Notes: generated by a model from the sequence alone, not told the origin. A stretch of DNA of 64,000 bases from Azospirillum brasilense (GCF_005222205.1 NZ_CP032347.1:620001-684000); one strand, 5' to 3'. Numbered from the stretch's first letter, positions 1-8,607 are shown. Made by a program: numbers and translations.

Positions 1-686
1 CCCTCGTAAATCTTGCGGCCGGTGCGCAGCACGGTGACGCTCTGCGCGATGGGCAGGGCGTGGACGACGTTCTGCTCGACCATCAGCACGGCCATGCGCA
101 ACGCCCGGTTGACCTCGGCGATGGCCTCCATGACGCGCTGGACGAGGTTGGGGGCGAGGCCGATCGACGGTTCGTCGAGGATCATCACGTCGGGCCGGTG
201 CATCAGCGCCATGCCCATCGCCAGCATCTGCTGCTGCCCGCCCGACATGGTGCCGGCGATCTGGCCGGCGCGTTCGCGCAGGATCGGGAACAGGTCCATC
301 ACCGCGTCGCGGTTCGCCCGGATCTCCGCCGGGTCGTGGGCCGTGTAAGCGCCAAGCTCCAGATTCTCGCGCACGGTCAGGCTGCGGAAGATGCCGTGCC
401 CCTGCGGGACCAGCGCGATCCCCGCCTTCACGTTGTCGGCGCAGCGCCGCCGGGTGATGTCCTCCCCCCGGTAGCGCACGGTCCCGGCGGAGGGCCGCAG
501 CAGCCCGAAGACGGAGCGCACCAGCGTCGTCTTGCCGGCCCCGTTGTGACCCAGCAGCACACGGATCTCGCCGGCCCGCACCGTCAGGTCCACCTCGTGG
601 ACCACCGCCCGCTTGCCGTAGCCGGCGCTGAGGCCGCGCACCTCCAGGACGGGTTCGGCGATCGGCATGGTGTGAATCTCGGTCAT
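1..686 (-). CDS. livF: Branched-chain amino acid-type ABC transporter ATP-binding protein LivF (3' end cut by window edge)
   Basis: This is the second ATPase of a Liv-type (HAAT) importer and hydrolyses ATP at the inner membrane to drive uptake. The sequence shows Walker A (GHNGAGKTT), the signature MSGGQQQM, Walker B (VMILDEP) and an H-loop region VLMVEQN. The ATG at 684-686 overlaps the stop of the LivM-LivG gene in an ATGA arrangement, so the two are translationally coupled. The C-terminus lies beyond base 1; about 228 of the usual 235-245 residues are present. It is the last visible gene of a minus-strand operon that starts with an IclR regulator. The transported substrate cannot be read from the sequence. 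Confidence 0.9.
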   Translation of the reverse strand, partial: MTEIHTMPIAEPVLEVRGLSAGYGKRAVVHEVDLTVRAGEIRVLLGHNGAGKTTLVRSVFGLLRPSAGTVRYRGEDITRRRCADNVKAGIALVPQGHGIFRSLTVRENLELGAYTAHDPAEIRANRDAVMDLFPILRERAGQIAGTMSGGQQQMLAMGMALMHRPDVMILDEPSIGLAPNLVQRVMEAIAEVNRALRMAVLMVEQNVVHALPIAQSVTVLRTGRKIYE

Positions 687-2386
687 CCGAAATACCTCTC
701 GGCCAGTTCGCGGTCGCGCATCAGCGTGTCCGGCGGTCCCTTGGTCAGCACGCGGCCCTCGTCGATGAAGACGATCTCGTCGCAGACGCCGCGGATGACC
801 TCCAGATTGTGCTCGATGATGCAGACCGCCTTGTTGGCGCGGGCGAGGTCGCGGATCACCCCGCAGATGCGCTCCACCGTCAAGGTGTCGAGGCCGGACA
901 GCGGCTCGTCGAGCAGCAGCACGTCGGCCCCGGTCGCCAGCAGCCGGGCGATGACCAGCAGCTTCTCCTCGGCGTAGGAGAGGTTGGCGGCGGTCTCGTC
1001 GGCCTTGGCGAGCAGCCCGACGAAGGAGGCGATCTCCAGCGCGCGGGCGACGTTCTCGCGGTCGGTCCGGCGGACGAGGCCGGGGCGGAAATAGACGTCC
1101 AGCGGGCGGTCGCCCGGCTGCGCGGGCAGCGAGACCAGGATGTTCTCCACCACCGTCAGCTTGGTGAAGAGCTTCAGGTCCTGGAAGGAGCGGGCCAGCC
1201 CGGCGGCCACCACCTCGTGCGGCTTCAGCGTCGTGACGTCGCGGCCCCGGTAGAGGATGGTGCCGCCGGTCGGGCGCAGGAAGCCCGACAACAGGTTGAA
1301 GGCGGTCGTCTTGCCGGCGCCGTTGGGACCGATCAGCCCGACGATCTCGCCGCGCTTCAGGTCGATGGTCAGGTCCTTGACCGCCTGGATGCCGCCGAAA
1401 TGCTTGGACAGCGAGGTCGCGGAGACCACCACCTCGCCCGGCGTGCCGGCCGCGCGCTCCACCGCACCCACGAGCGGGCCGTTGGCGGGAACGCTGGACC
1501 GCGCGGCCCCGGTCGGGGTGCGGAACACCGTCTCAGGGAACAGCCCCTCCGGGCGCAGGCGCAGGATGACGATCAGCACGACGCCGTAGATCACCTGCCG
1601 CACCATGTCGGCGATGTCGCCCGGCACATGGACGAACTTCAGCCCTTCCGGCAGCAGCACCAGGATCGCCGCCCCGGCCAGCGAGCCCCACAGGTTCCCC
1701 ATGCCGCCCAGGATCACCATGGCGAGAATGAGGATGGTCTCCTCGATGGTGAAGGATTCCGGGTTCACGAAGGCGATGTAGTGGGCGACCAGAGACCCGG
1801 CGACCGAGGCCAGCCCCGCCGACATCGCGAAGACCACCAGCTTCATGCGGACGAGGTTCTTGCCGACCGCCTGGGCCGCCGCCTCGTTCTCCCGCATGGC
1901 GCGCAGGGAGCGTCCGAATGGCGAGGCGCCGAGCCTCCAGGCGACGGCGCAGCACAGCGCCGCCATCACCGCGGCCAGCGGCAGGAAACTCGCCGGGCTG
2001 GTCAGCGCGGTGCCGAACAGCGACACCGGGGGGATGCCGGCGATGCCGTCCGGCCCGCCGGTCAGCGGCTTGCTGTTCATCAGCACGTCGATGGTGATGG
2101 CCTGCAGCGCCAGCGTGATGACGACCAGATAATGGCTGCCCACCCGCATGGCGGGAAAGGCGACCAGCAAGCCGAGGACGGCGGTCACCACCACCCCGGC
2201 CAGCAGGGTGAGGGGAAAACCGATGCCGAGCTTCGTCGCCAGGATGCCGGCGGCGTAGGCCCCGCTGGCGTAGAAGGTGGCGTGCGCCAGGGCGAAGATG
2301 CCGCCGAAGCCGATCAGCAGGTTGAAGGAGGTCGCCAGGATGCCGTAGAGGCAGACCATGACGAGGATGTGGGCGAGATATTCCAT
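683..2386 (-). CDS. LivM permease-LivG ATPase fusion protein
   Basis: This 567-residue protein joins an inner-membrane permease (LivM family, about residues 1-290, roughly eight to ten hydrophobic segments) to an ABC ATPase (LivG family, about residues 315-567). Walker A is GPNGAGKTT and Walker B is VLLLDEP. The signature reads LSYAEEK rather than LSGGQ, in line with the loose signature of LivG proteins. Separate LivM and LivG proteins are the norm in E. coli, while fusions are known in many alphaproteobacteria. It sits 15 bp after livH and overlaps livF by 4 bp. The same fusion recurs in the second Liv operon at 10822-12618. Confidence 0.92.
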   Translation of the reverse strand: MEYLAHILVMVCLYGILATSFNLLIGFGGIFALAHATFYASGAYAAGILATKLGIGFPLTLLAGVVVTAVLGLLVAFPAMRVGSHYLVVITLALQAITIDVLMNSKPLTGGPDGIAGIPPVSLFGTALTSPASFLPLAAVMAALCCAVAWRLGASPFGRSLRAMRENEAAAQAVGKNLVRMKLVVFAMSAGLASVAGSLVAHYIAFVNPESFTIEETILILAMVILGGMGNLWGSLAGAAILVLLPEGLKFVHVPGDIADMVRQVIYGVVLIVILRLRPEGLFPETVFRTPTGAARSSVPANGPLVGAVERAAGTPGEVVVSATSLSKHFGGIQAVKDLTIDLKRGEIVGLIGPNGAGKTTAFNLLSGFLRPTGGTILYRGRDVTTLKPHEVVAAGLARSFQDLKLFTKLTVVENILVSLPAQPGDRPLDVYFRPGLVRRTDRENVARALEIASFVGLLAKADETAANLSYAEEKLLVIARLLATGADVLLLDEPLSGLDTLTVERICGVIRDLARANKAVCIIEHNLEVIRGVCDEIVFIDEGRVLTKGPPDTLMRDRELAERYFG

Positions 2387-2401
2387 GGCTGTGCTCCCCC
2401 C

Positions 2402-3265
2402 TCACGCCCGGCGGACGATGCCGGAGGGGCGGGCCAGCAGGAACCCGAACAGCACCACGAAGACGATGGTGTTCTGCCACTCGGTGGGGATCTGCCACAT
2501 GCCCAGGCTCTGCACGAAGGCCAGCAGGAAGGCGGCGATGACCGCCCCGCGCAGCGATCCCACCCCGCCGACGATCACCGCGACGAAGGCGACGAACACC
2601 GCGCCGAAGCCCATGTTGGGGTTCAGCCCGTCGCGCAGCAGGACCAGCGCCCCGGCCACCGCCGACACCGCCGATCCCAGCGCGAAGACCAGCATGGACA
2701 GCCGCGTGGTGTCGATGCCGATGACGGTGGCCATCTCGCGGTTGTCGGCCATGGCGCGAATGGCCTTGCCGTAGCGGCTGGCCCGCAGGAACAGCGCGAT
2801 GCCGCAGCCGACCAGCAGCGCCGCCGCCACCTGCCCCACCTGCACCGTGGTGAAGAAGGCGTCGCCGACGAAATGCACGTCGTAGGCGACGCTGTCGACC
2901 GTCTTGACCCCGGTGCCGAAGACGATGCCGATCAGGTTCTTCATGACGATGAACAGGCCGAGCGAGGCGACCAGAACGACGAAGGGCGGGCTGCCGCTGA
3001 TCTCGAACGGGCGGTAGATGAACAGGTAGCAGCCGACGCCCAGCGCCGCGGTGAAGGCGATCCCCAGCAGCACCGCCAACCAGAAGGGCAGCCCGACCAG
3101 CGCCGCCAGCGCCCAGATGGCGTAGGCACCGACCGCGTAGACCGGCCCGTAGGCGAAATGCACGACGCCCGTCGTCCCGAAGATCAACGCGAAACCCATC
3201 GCCAGCAGGGCGAAATGCGCGCCGTTGAACAGACCGTTCAGGGTCAGTTGGATGAGCAGATCCAT
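2402..3265 (-). CDS. livH: Branched-chain amino acid-type ABC transporter permease LivH
   Basis: This 287-residue polytopic membrane protein is the LivH half of the importer channel. It begins MDLLIQLTLNGLFNGAHFAL, the typical LivH N-terminus, and has about eight hydrophobic spans with the cytoplasmic loop RYGKAIRAMADNREMA that contacts the ATPase. The ATG at 3263-3265 follows a GGAGGGCC ribosome-binding sequence. The frame stays open much further upstream across the binding-protein gene, but that extension is an antisense-style artefact without membrane segments. It lies between the binding protein gene (separated by a hairpin) and the LivM-LivG fusion gene. Confidence 0.92.
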   Translation of the reverse strand: MDLLIQLTLNGLFNGAHFALLAMGFALIFGTTGVVHFAYGPVYAVGAYAIWALAALVGLPFWLAVLLGIAFTAALGVGCYLFIYRPFEISGSPPFVVLVASLGLFIVMKNLIGIVFGTGVKTVDSVAYDVHFVGDAFFTTVQVGQVAAALLVGCGIALFLRASRYGKAIRAMADNREMATVIGIDTTRLSMLVFALGSAVSAVAGALVLLRDGLNPNMGFGAVFVAFVAVIVGGVGSLRGAVIAAFLLAFVQSLGMWQIPTEWQNTIVFVVLFGFLLARPSGIVRRA

Positions 3266-3289
3266 GGAATGGCCCTCCTGATTTTTTCC

Positions 3290-3312
3290 CCCTCTCCCCC
3301 CTGGGGAGAGGG
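3290..3312. repeat. GC-rich hairpin between binding-protein and permease genes
   Basis: A perfect 10-bp inverted repeat (left arm ccctctcccc, right arm ggggagaggg) encloses a 3-base loop. It lies between the stop of the solute-binding protein gene and livH. On the transcribed minus strand it is followed by A residues, not T residues, so it is not a canonical terminator. A similar hairpin sits at the same place in the second Liv operon (13656-13678). Such intergenic hairpins can protect the upstream mRNA and give excess binding protein; that role is inferred. Confidence 0.75.
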
Positions 3313-3333
3313 CTAAGTCGGGCGGACCGACGA

Positions 3334-4491
3334 TCATTCGCCGGTGGTGAACTTCACGAACTTCTGTTCGCCGTTCTCCAGGCGGAACACCGCCACCGGC
3401 TTCTGCGCCACGCCGTTCTTGCGGAAGGTCAGCGTCTTGCCGTAGACGCTGTCGAAGGTCGGATTCTCCCACAGCGCCTGCACCAGACGCTCGCCGCTGT
3501 AATAGTCGCCGCCCTTGGCCTTCGCCCGCCGGATCAGCTCGGCGATGACGTAGACGCCCTCGTAGTAATTGGCGGCGTAGAAGTCGGGCATCTCGCCGAA
3601 CTTCGCCTTGTAGGCGTCGGCGAAGCGTTTGGACCAGGGGTTCTCCTCGGTGGCGGCGAAGTAGTCGGTAACGACCTCGACCCCCTCGGCGTGCTTGCCG
3701 GCGACCTTGGTGTCCTCGGCGGTCCATTCCATGCAGTAGACCGGCTGCTTCATGCCCAGCTCGCGCATGCGCTTCACCGCCAGCCCGGCCTGCGGCGTGG
3801 TCGGCCAGTTGGCGATGGCGTCGGGCTGGGAGGCGCGCAGCTTGGCGACCTGGGTGTCGATGTTGGCGGCGTCGGCCTGGAACTGCTCGGCGGCGACCAT
3901 CTTCAGCCCCATGCCCTCCCACGCCTTGGTGGTGGCGGCGATGGTGGCGTCGCCGAACTCCGACTTGATGGCGATCTGGGCGAGCTTCTTGGCCCCCTGC
4001 TCGGCCGCGCGGTGGGCGATGCCGGCGGCCAGATCCGACGCCATGGAGCGGATGTTGAACATGTAGGGGGAGGTGCCGACCGTCTGGGCGCTGACCCCGC
4101 CGCCGTTGATCATCATCACCTTCTTCTGGTCGCCGATGGGCATGGTGGCCAGCGTCACCGTGGAGAAGGAGGGCAGCACCGCCTTCACCCCTTCGACGTC
4201 GATCAGCCGGTTCATGCCGGCGACCGCAGCCTGGGCGCTGCCGCTCTTGTGGTCCTCGATGACCAGTTGCAGCTTGATGCCGTCGATGCCTCCCTGGGCG
4301 TTGATCTCGTCCACCGCAAGCTGCGCCCCGGCGCTCATCACCTTGCCGTAATGGGGCGAGGCGCCGGTCATCGCGAAAATGCCGCCGATCTTGTAGACCG
4401 CCGGGTCGGCGGCCAGGGCGGTGGTGGACAGGGCGCCAGTGGACAGGGCGCTGCTCAGCACGAGCGCGGCGAACAGGGTGCGTTTCGACAT
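3334..4491 (-). CDS. Periplasmic solute-binding protein of Liv-type ABC transporter (LivK-like)
   Basis: This 385-residue type I periplasmic binding protein starts with an export signal (MSKRTLFAALVLSSALSTGA, then cleavage near TALAADP). It continues with the family pattern YKIGGIFAMTGASPHYGK and AAQLAVDEINAQGG-like residues. It captures the ligand for the LivHMGF importer encoded immediately downstream. Ligand identity is unknown. The linked thiolase-fold, MaoC and crotonase genes suggest a carboxylic or aromatic acid rather than an amino acid, because this family (Peripla_BP_6) is used widely for such acids. Confidence 0.9.
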   Translation of the reverse strand: MSKRTLFAALVLSSALSTGALSTTALAADPAVYKIGGIFAMTGASPHYGKVMSAGAQLAVDEINAQGGIDGIKLQLVIEDHKSGSAQAAVAGMNRLIDVEGVKAVLPSFSTVTLATMPIGDQKKVMMINGGGVSAQTVGTSPYMFNIRSMASDLAAGIAHRAAEQGAKKLAQIAIKSEFGDATIAATTKAWEGMGLKMVAAEQFQADAANIDTQVAKLRASQPDAIANWPTTPQAGLAVKRMRELGMKQPVYCMEWTAEDTKVAGKHAEGVEVVTDYFAATEENPWSKRFADAYKAKFGEMPDFYAANYYEGVYVIAELIRRAKAKGGDYYSGERLVQALWENPTFDSVYGKTLTFRKNGVAQKPVAVFRLENGEQKFVKFTTGE

Positions 4492-4595
4492 CGTTCCCTC
4501 CCAGGAATCCGTTGTTCGGGGGTGACGCGGTCCCGTTGGCGGGACTCGTTGCCGTTTCGAAAGAAAGTCGGCGGGCGCCCATCAGCGCGCGTCCG

Positions 4596-5342
4596 TCAGC
4601 GGGCAAAAGACAGCCCGGACAGCAGCCGCCGGACGGACGGCGCCGCGTGGTTCTCGGCCAGCAACGGGGCCAGCCGCGCGGTCTTTTCCGCCATCGACGG
4701 GCGGTTCTCCATCCGCAGGATGCGCCGGCCCGCCGCCAGGGCGTCCAGCCGGTCGCGGTAGTAGGCGATGCGCGCCTCCGCCGCCTCGGCGAGGTCGTCG
4801 GCGGGCAGGATCTCGGTCAGGAAGCCGAAGCCGTAGGCCTCCGCCGCGTCCATCATCCGGCCCCCCGCAAGGATCTGGAAGGCCAGCGCCGCCGGCAGCC
4901 GTTCCGTCAGGGCGGCGTGGACGAAGGCCGGGTAGAGGCCGAAGCGCATCTCCGGAAAGCCGAACTGCACATCGTCGGCACCCAGCACGAGGTCGCTGAG
5001 GCACGCCACGATACAGCCCGCCCCCAGCGTCCTTCCGTGGACCACGCTGATCACCGGCACCGCCGAGCCGTGCAGCGCCTGCATCGCCGCCCGCAGCGCC
5101 TCCTCCTGGGCGGCGAAGGCCTCGGCTCCCCGGCTCATCTCGGCGACATCGCCGCCGGCGCAGAAGCCGCGCGGTCCGGCACCGTCGATCGCCACCAGAG
5201 CCGCCCCGGCGGCGGGCGCGCTGACCACGGCCTCGGCCAGCGCCCGCAGGGTCGCGGTGTCGAGCGCGTTGATCTTCGCGGGTCGGTTCAGGGTGATGCG
5301 CCGCAGGTTGCCGTCGTCGCGGACGAGAAGCGTGCCGGTCAT
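4596..5342 (-). CDS. Enoyl-CoA hydratase/isomerase (crotonase) family protein
   Basis: This 248-residue crotonase-fold protein shows the oxyanion-hole segments FCAGGDVAEM and HGRTLGAGC. One of the two catalytic glutamates is recognisable (FGFPEMRFGLYP). The other position, normally GGGCELA, reads GAGCIVA, so Glu144 of rat hydratase is not conserved. A normal hydratase reaction is therefore doubtful, and an isomerase, hydrolase or lyase activity on an acyl-CoA is equally possible. Its ATG overlaps the stop of the MaoC gene, showing tight coupling in the operon. The gene is 104 bp upstream of the transporter part. Confidence 0.85.
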   Translation of the reverse strand: MTGTLLVRDDGNLRRITLNRPAKINALDTATLRALAEAVVSAPAAGAALVAIDGAGPRGFCAGGDVAEMSRGAEAFAAQEEALRAAMQALHGSAVPVISVVHGRTLGAGCIVACLSDLVLGADDVQFGFPEMRFGLYPAFVHAALTERLPAALAFQILAGGRMMDAAEAYGFGFLTEILPADDLAEAAEARIAYYRDRLDALAAGRRILRMENRPSMAEKTARLAPLLAENHAAPSVRRLLSGLSFAR

Positions 5343-5740
5343 GACGCCGCCCTCCCCGGCCCGTGCAGGATGCGTCCGGCGATCACTGTTTCCCCATGCT
5401 GGTTGTCGATCCAGACGTCGTAGCCGTCGCCGTCGGCGCGGCGCTCGCCGCCCGCGGTCACCACGTCGCCCTCGCGCACCGGGCGCAGGAAGCGGATGTC
5501 CAGCATCGCGTCGGACACCGCCGCCTCGCCCAGGCTGCGGCGGACCGACTGCCAGAGCAGATTCACCGACAGCAGGCCGTGGGCGATGATGCCCTTCATC
5601 GGCGTCTTCGCCGCGAAGTCGGGATCGACGTGGATCGGGTTGAAGTCGTCGGTCAACTCGGCGTAAAGCCGGATCGCCGCGCGGTCGATCCGCTTGGTGA
5701 CCGGGGTCAGGCGGTCGATGGTGGTCATCCCGTCCGTCAT
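5339..5740 (-). CDS. MaoC-like (R)-specific enoyl-CoA hydratase
   Basis: This is a small single-hotdog protein of 133 residues. It carries the hydratase-2 signature YAELTDDFNPIHVDPDFA, which holds the catalytic Asp and His, followed by KGIIAHGLLS. Members add water to trans-2-enoyl-CoA giving (R)-3-hydroxyacyl-CoA. Two Met codons, at 5738-5740 and 5726-5728, could serve as the start; the longer form is chosen. It lies 2 bp from a second hotdog gene, and a two-protein MaoC dehydratase heteromer, as in the steroid side-chain dehydratase ChsH1-ChsH2, is a plausible arrangement. Confidence 0.88.
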   Translation of the reverse strand: MTDGMTTIDRLTPVTKRIDRAAIRLYAELTDDFNPIHVDPDFAAKTPMKGIIAHGLLSVNLLWQSVRRSLGEAAVSDAMLDIRFLRPVREGDVVTAGGERRADGDGYDVWIDNQHGETVIAGRILHGPGRAAS

Positions 5741-5742
5741 GG

Positions 5743-6126
5743 TCAGGCCGCCCACAGGATGGTCATGCGGCCGCGGAAGCAGGGGATCCCATCCTCCCCC
5801 ACCGTCTCGGTGTCGAAATGGACCCAGCGGCGGTCGCGCTTCAGCTCCTTTCCAGCGCAGGCGATGCGGGTGGTCAACCGCTCCCCGACCGCCGGGCGGC
5901 GCAGCATCTCGTAACGCTGGGAACCGTGGATGTTCCCCGGCGGGCGCGGCACGACGAGACTGGAATAGGCCCGCATGGTGGCCACCGCGATCATCCCGGC
6001 GGGCATCCGCCCGTCCGGCGGGTCGTCGGGATACAGGCTGGTCCAGCGCTCTATCAGCGCGTCGGACAGGTGAAGCTCCTCGGCGCCGAAGGAGGCGCCT
6101 TCCCGGAGCGTGTCGAACAAATGCAT
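5743..6126 (-). CDS. Second hotdog/MaoC-like dehydratase subunit (N-terminal type)
   Basis: This 127-residue protein resembles the MaoC-dehydratase N-terminal domain (FAS1_DH_region type): it has PAGMIAVATMRAYSSLVVPRP, GNIHGSQRYEMLRRPAVGERL and a C-terminal RGRMTILWA strand. The D-x-N-P-x-H active-site motif is absent, so it probably forms the non-catalytic or acyl-binding half of a heteromer with the adjacent MaoC protein. The ATG at 6124-6126 follows a GGGAGGGACC ribosome-binding sequence. A reading-frame extension upstream overlaps the DUF35 gene and is rejected. Confidence 0.75.
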   Translation of the reverse strand: MHLFDTLREGASFGAEELHLSDALIERWTSLYPDDPPDGRMPAGMIAVATMRAYSSLVVPRPPGNIHGSQRYEMLRRPAVGERLTTRIACAGKELKRDRRWVHFDTETVGEDGIPCFRGRMTILWAA

Positions 6127-6152
6127 GGATGGTCCCTCCCGAAGGGTTGGGT

Positions 6153-6578
6153 TCACTCCACCAAGGGCCGGACCTGCGGCAGCGCGCCGCCGCCGGCCAG
6201 CGGCTCGAACAGGACGCGGACGCGCAGGCCGATGCGGGCGTCCGACGGCGGTCCACCGCGCAGATTGACCATCAGGCGGAAGCCCTCGTCGAAATCGACC
6301 AGCGCCAGGACGTAGGGCGTGTCCGCCTTGAAGGCCGCGGTCGGCGCCCGGTGGACGATGGTGAAGCTGTGGATGGTGCCGAGCCCGGCGGACCGCTCCG
6401 TCCCCGGCCCTGCGGCCCGGCATTCGGTGCAGAAGGGCCGCGGCGGAAACTGGACGTGGCCGCAGGCGGCGCAGCGCTGAAAGGTCAGAGCACCCTCCGC
6501 GCAGGCGTCCCAGAAGGCGCGGGTGTCGGCGGTGACCAGCGGGGCGGGTTTCATGAGGGACGGATCGGTCGTGCTCAT
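6153..6578 (-). CDS. DUF35/OB-fold Zn-ribbon acyl-CoA-associated protein
   Basis: This 141-residue protein has a zinc ribbon, CAACGH then FCTEC (two CxxC pairs spaced about 12 residues), followed by an OB-fold with TIHSFTIVHRAP. These proteins bind thiolase-fold or SCP-x-type enzymes and deliver the acyl-CoA; the Ltp2 steroid retro-aldolases need such a partner. Its start is 2 bp from the thiolase-fold gene, as is usual for this pair. It has no independent catalytic residues. Confidence 0.9.
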   Translation of the reverse strand: MSTTDPSLMKPAPLVTADTRAFWDACAEGALTFQRCAACGHVQFPPRPFCTECRAAGPGTERSAGLGTIHSFTIVHRAPTAAFKADTPYVLALVDFDEGFRLMVNLRGGPPSDARIGLRVRVLFEPLAGGGALPQVRPLVE

Positions 6579-6580
6579 CG

Positions 6581-7729
6581 TCAGGCCCTCCCCAGGATCA
6601 GCGAGCAGTGGGCGGACAGGATGCCGCCGTCGCCATGGACGAAGGCGGTTTCCGCCCCCGCCACCTGCCGGGCCTCGGCCTCGCCGCGCAATTGCCGCAC
6701 CGCCTCGACGATGTGGAACATGCCGCCCGCCGCCCCCGAATGACCGTAGGACAGCAGCCCGCCGTGGGTGTTGCAGGGCAGGACCCCGTCCAGCTCCAGC
6801 GCGCCGTCGAGGATCGCCGGACCGGCCTCCCCCTTCGGGAAGAAGCCGATGGATTCCAGCTCGGCCAGCAGGGTGATGGTGAAGCTGTCGTAGATCTCGG
6901 CCACGTCGATGTCCGCCGGGGTCAGCCCGGCCATGGCAAAGGCCTGCGCCGCCGATTGCCGGCAGCCGAAATCGGTCAGCGACGGCATGGCGAAGGCGTG
7001 CTCGTGCGTGTTCATCTGGCCGTAGCCGAGGATCGACACCGTACGGTCCGTATGGTCGGCCGCCGCGTCGGCGGCGCTGATCACCAGGGCGGCCCCGCCG
7101 TCCGAGACGAGGCAGCAGTCGAACAGCCGCAGCGGGTCGGCGATCATGCGGGCGGACAGCGCCTGCTCCATGGTCAGCGGGTCGCGGGCCTGGGCTTTGG
7201 GATGGCGGCGCGCGTGGCCGCGCTGGGTGACGGAGATGGCGGCGAGATGCTCCGCCGTGACGCCCCGTTCATGCATGCAACGCCGGGCGACCAGCGCGTA
7301 GGCTGCGGGGATCGACATGCCGTAGGGGCGTTCGAACTGCGGATGCCCGACCTCGGCCAGCGCCGCAACGGCGCCGCTGCGCCCCAGCCCGGTCAGCCGG
7401 TTGTCGGCGCAGACCGCCAGCACGTTGCGGCAGATGCCTGCCCGCACCAGCGCCGCCGCCTGCATCACCAGCGCGCAGGCGGTCGCCCCGCCGGCCTGAA
7501 CGGCGGCGCTGTAGGACGGCGCGATGCCGAAATACTCGTTGAAGACCGACGACAGCATCAGATGCGGCTCGGCCAGCGAATAGGCGCAGAGCACGCCGTC
7601 CACCTCGTCGGCGCGCAGGCCGGCGTCGGCCAGCGCCGCGGACGCCGCTTCGGCGTGAAGCGCCATGCAGCCGCTGCCGTCCAGCCGTCCGACGGCGGTG
7701 TCGGCGGCTCCGGAGATCACCGGGGTCAT
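6581..7729 (-). CDS. SCP-x/thiolase-fold protein lacking the nucleophilic Cys; likely CoA-dependent lyase (retro-aldolase type)
   Basis: This 382-residue protein has the thiolase superfamily fold, with GAAPSYSAAVQAGGATACAL-like residues in the N-half and NTHGGLLSYGHSGAAGG in the C-half. In true thiolases the first loop carries the acyl-accepting Cys (NxxCxSG); here the loop reads QAGGATA, and the C-terminal Cys motif reads HGDGGILS. That pattern is known from SCP-x-type paralogues such as Ltp2/DitF, which pair with DUF35 proteins and cleave by retro-aldol chemistry. The context (DUF35 and two MaoC genes) fits that activity better than thiolysis. The IclR gene's stop overlaps its ATG. Confidence 0.82.
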   Translation of the reverse strand: MTPVISGAADTAVGRLDGSGCMALHAEAASAALADAGLRADEVDGVLCAYSLAEPHLMLSSVFNEYFGIAPSYSAAVQAGGATACALVMQAAALVRAGICRNVLAVCADNRLTGLGRSGAVAALAEVGHPQFERPYGMSIPAAYALVARRCMHERGVTAEHLAAISVTQRGHARRHPKAQARDPLTMEQALSARMIADPLRLFDCCLVSDGGAALVISAADAAADHTDRTVSILGYGQMNTHEHAFAMPSLTDFGCRQSAAQAFAMAGLTPADIDVAEIYDSFTITLLAELESIGFFPKGEAGPAILDGALELDGVLPCNTHGGLLSYGHSGAAGGMFHIVEAVRQLRGEAEARQVAGAETAFVHGDGGILSAHCSLILGRA

Positions 7730-8565
7730 CGAATGCTCTCCCTCTGAAGGACGGTTCGGCCCGACCCGGCAAGCTGCCGTCCGATGCGCCGCGTGGTGTC
7801 GCTCAGGTCGGCGGCCATGGCCGCGGCCCGCTCGTCGGAGAACTGCGCGGTCAGCCCGACCGCCGACAGGGCCAGGAAGGGCCGGCCCTCGGCGTCGAGG
7901 ATCGGGCTGGACACCGTCGTCACGCCGCGCGTGAAGCCGTCGCGGTCCACCGCGTAGCCGGCGGCCCGCGCCTCCTCCACCTCGGCCAGGAATTGCTCGA
8001 AGGGCGGCGGGTTGTCCTGGCGGACGGCGGCGTACTGGCGGCGCATCTCCTCCACCGGCAGGCCGGCGTGCGCCGCCATGCAGCGGCCGAGCGCGCCGAC
8101 CAGCAGCGGCAGCCGGTGGCCGATCCGCATGTGGATCTGGATGGCCGAGCTGGACACCGCCTGATCCACCAGCATGACGCGGTGGTCGCTGACCCGCAGC
8201 CACGCCGTCATCGGCGTCTGCCACGCGGCGGCCAGCCGTTCCAGCTCCGGATGGAGCAGCCGGGTGTAGCCGACCTGGTCGAGCGCGCTGCCCGCCAGCT
8301 CCAGCAGCCCGGCGCCCAGCCGGTACGCCTTGCCGACCTCCTCGAACTGGACCACCCGCTCCGCGGCCAGGGTCTTCAGGATGTTGAAGCAGGTGCTCGG
8401 GTTGAGGCCGAGCGCGCGGGCGACCTGCGCGCTCGACACCGCGCCATCCTGCGCCGCCAGATGACGCAGGATCGCGAAGGCGCTGACCACCGCGCCGACC
8501 GGCTTGCCGGCGTTGAAGGTCGTGGAAAGGGTGAAGGACTCCCGGTCCTGGTCGTCGGTGAGCAT
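7726..8565 (-). CDS. IclR-family transcriptional regulator
   Basis: This 279-residue protein has an N-terminal winged helix (AILRHLAAQDGAVSSAQVAR, then LNPSTCFNILKTL) and a C-terminal IclR effector-binding domain (HPELERLAAAWQTPMTAWL, GFTRGVTTVSSPI). Family members bind small acids and repress or activate linked catabolic operons. It is the first gene of the minus-strand operon and overlaps the thiolase-fold gene by ATGA, so it is probably autoregulated and controls the transport and degradation genes downstream. Confidence 0.9.
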   Translation of the reverse strand: MLTDDQDRESFTLSTTFNAGKPVGAVVSAFAILRHLAAQDGAVSSAQVARALGLNPSTCFNILKTLAAERVVQFEEVGKAYRLGAGLLELAGSALDQVGYTRLLHPELERLAAAWQTPMTAWLRVSDHRVMLVDQAVSSSAIQIHMRIGHRLPLLVGALGRCMAAHAGLPVEEMRRQYAAVRQDNPPPFEQFLAEVEEARAAGYAVDRDGFTRGVTTVSSPILDAEGRPFLALSAVGLTAQFSDERAAAMAADLSDTTRRIGRQLAGSGRTVLQRESIR

Positions 8566-8607
8566 GGCGCGCTCTCCGTTCTCTATTGAGAATTCTATTT
8601 TCTATGA

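Noticed and set aside
809..3316. 835-codon plus-strand frame opposite livM-livG and livH
   Set aside because: Low-complexity His/Gln/Arg-rich product with no family pattern; the minus strand has complete transporter genes.
2402..4606. LivH as a 734-residue protein with a long N-terminal extension
   Set aside because: The extension lies within the binding-protein gene in another frame and has no membrane segments; ATG at 3265 has a good ribosome-binding site and a normal LivH N-terminus.
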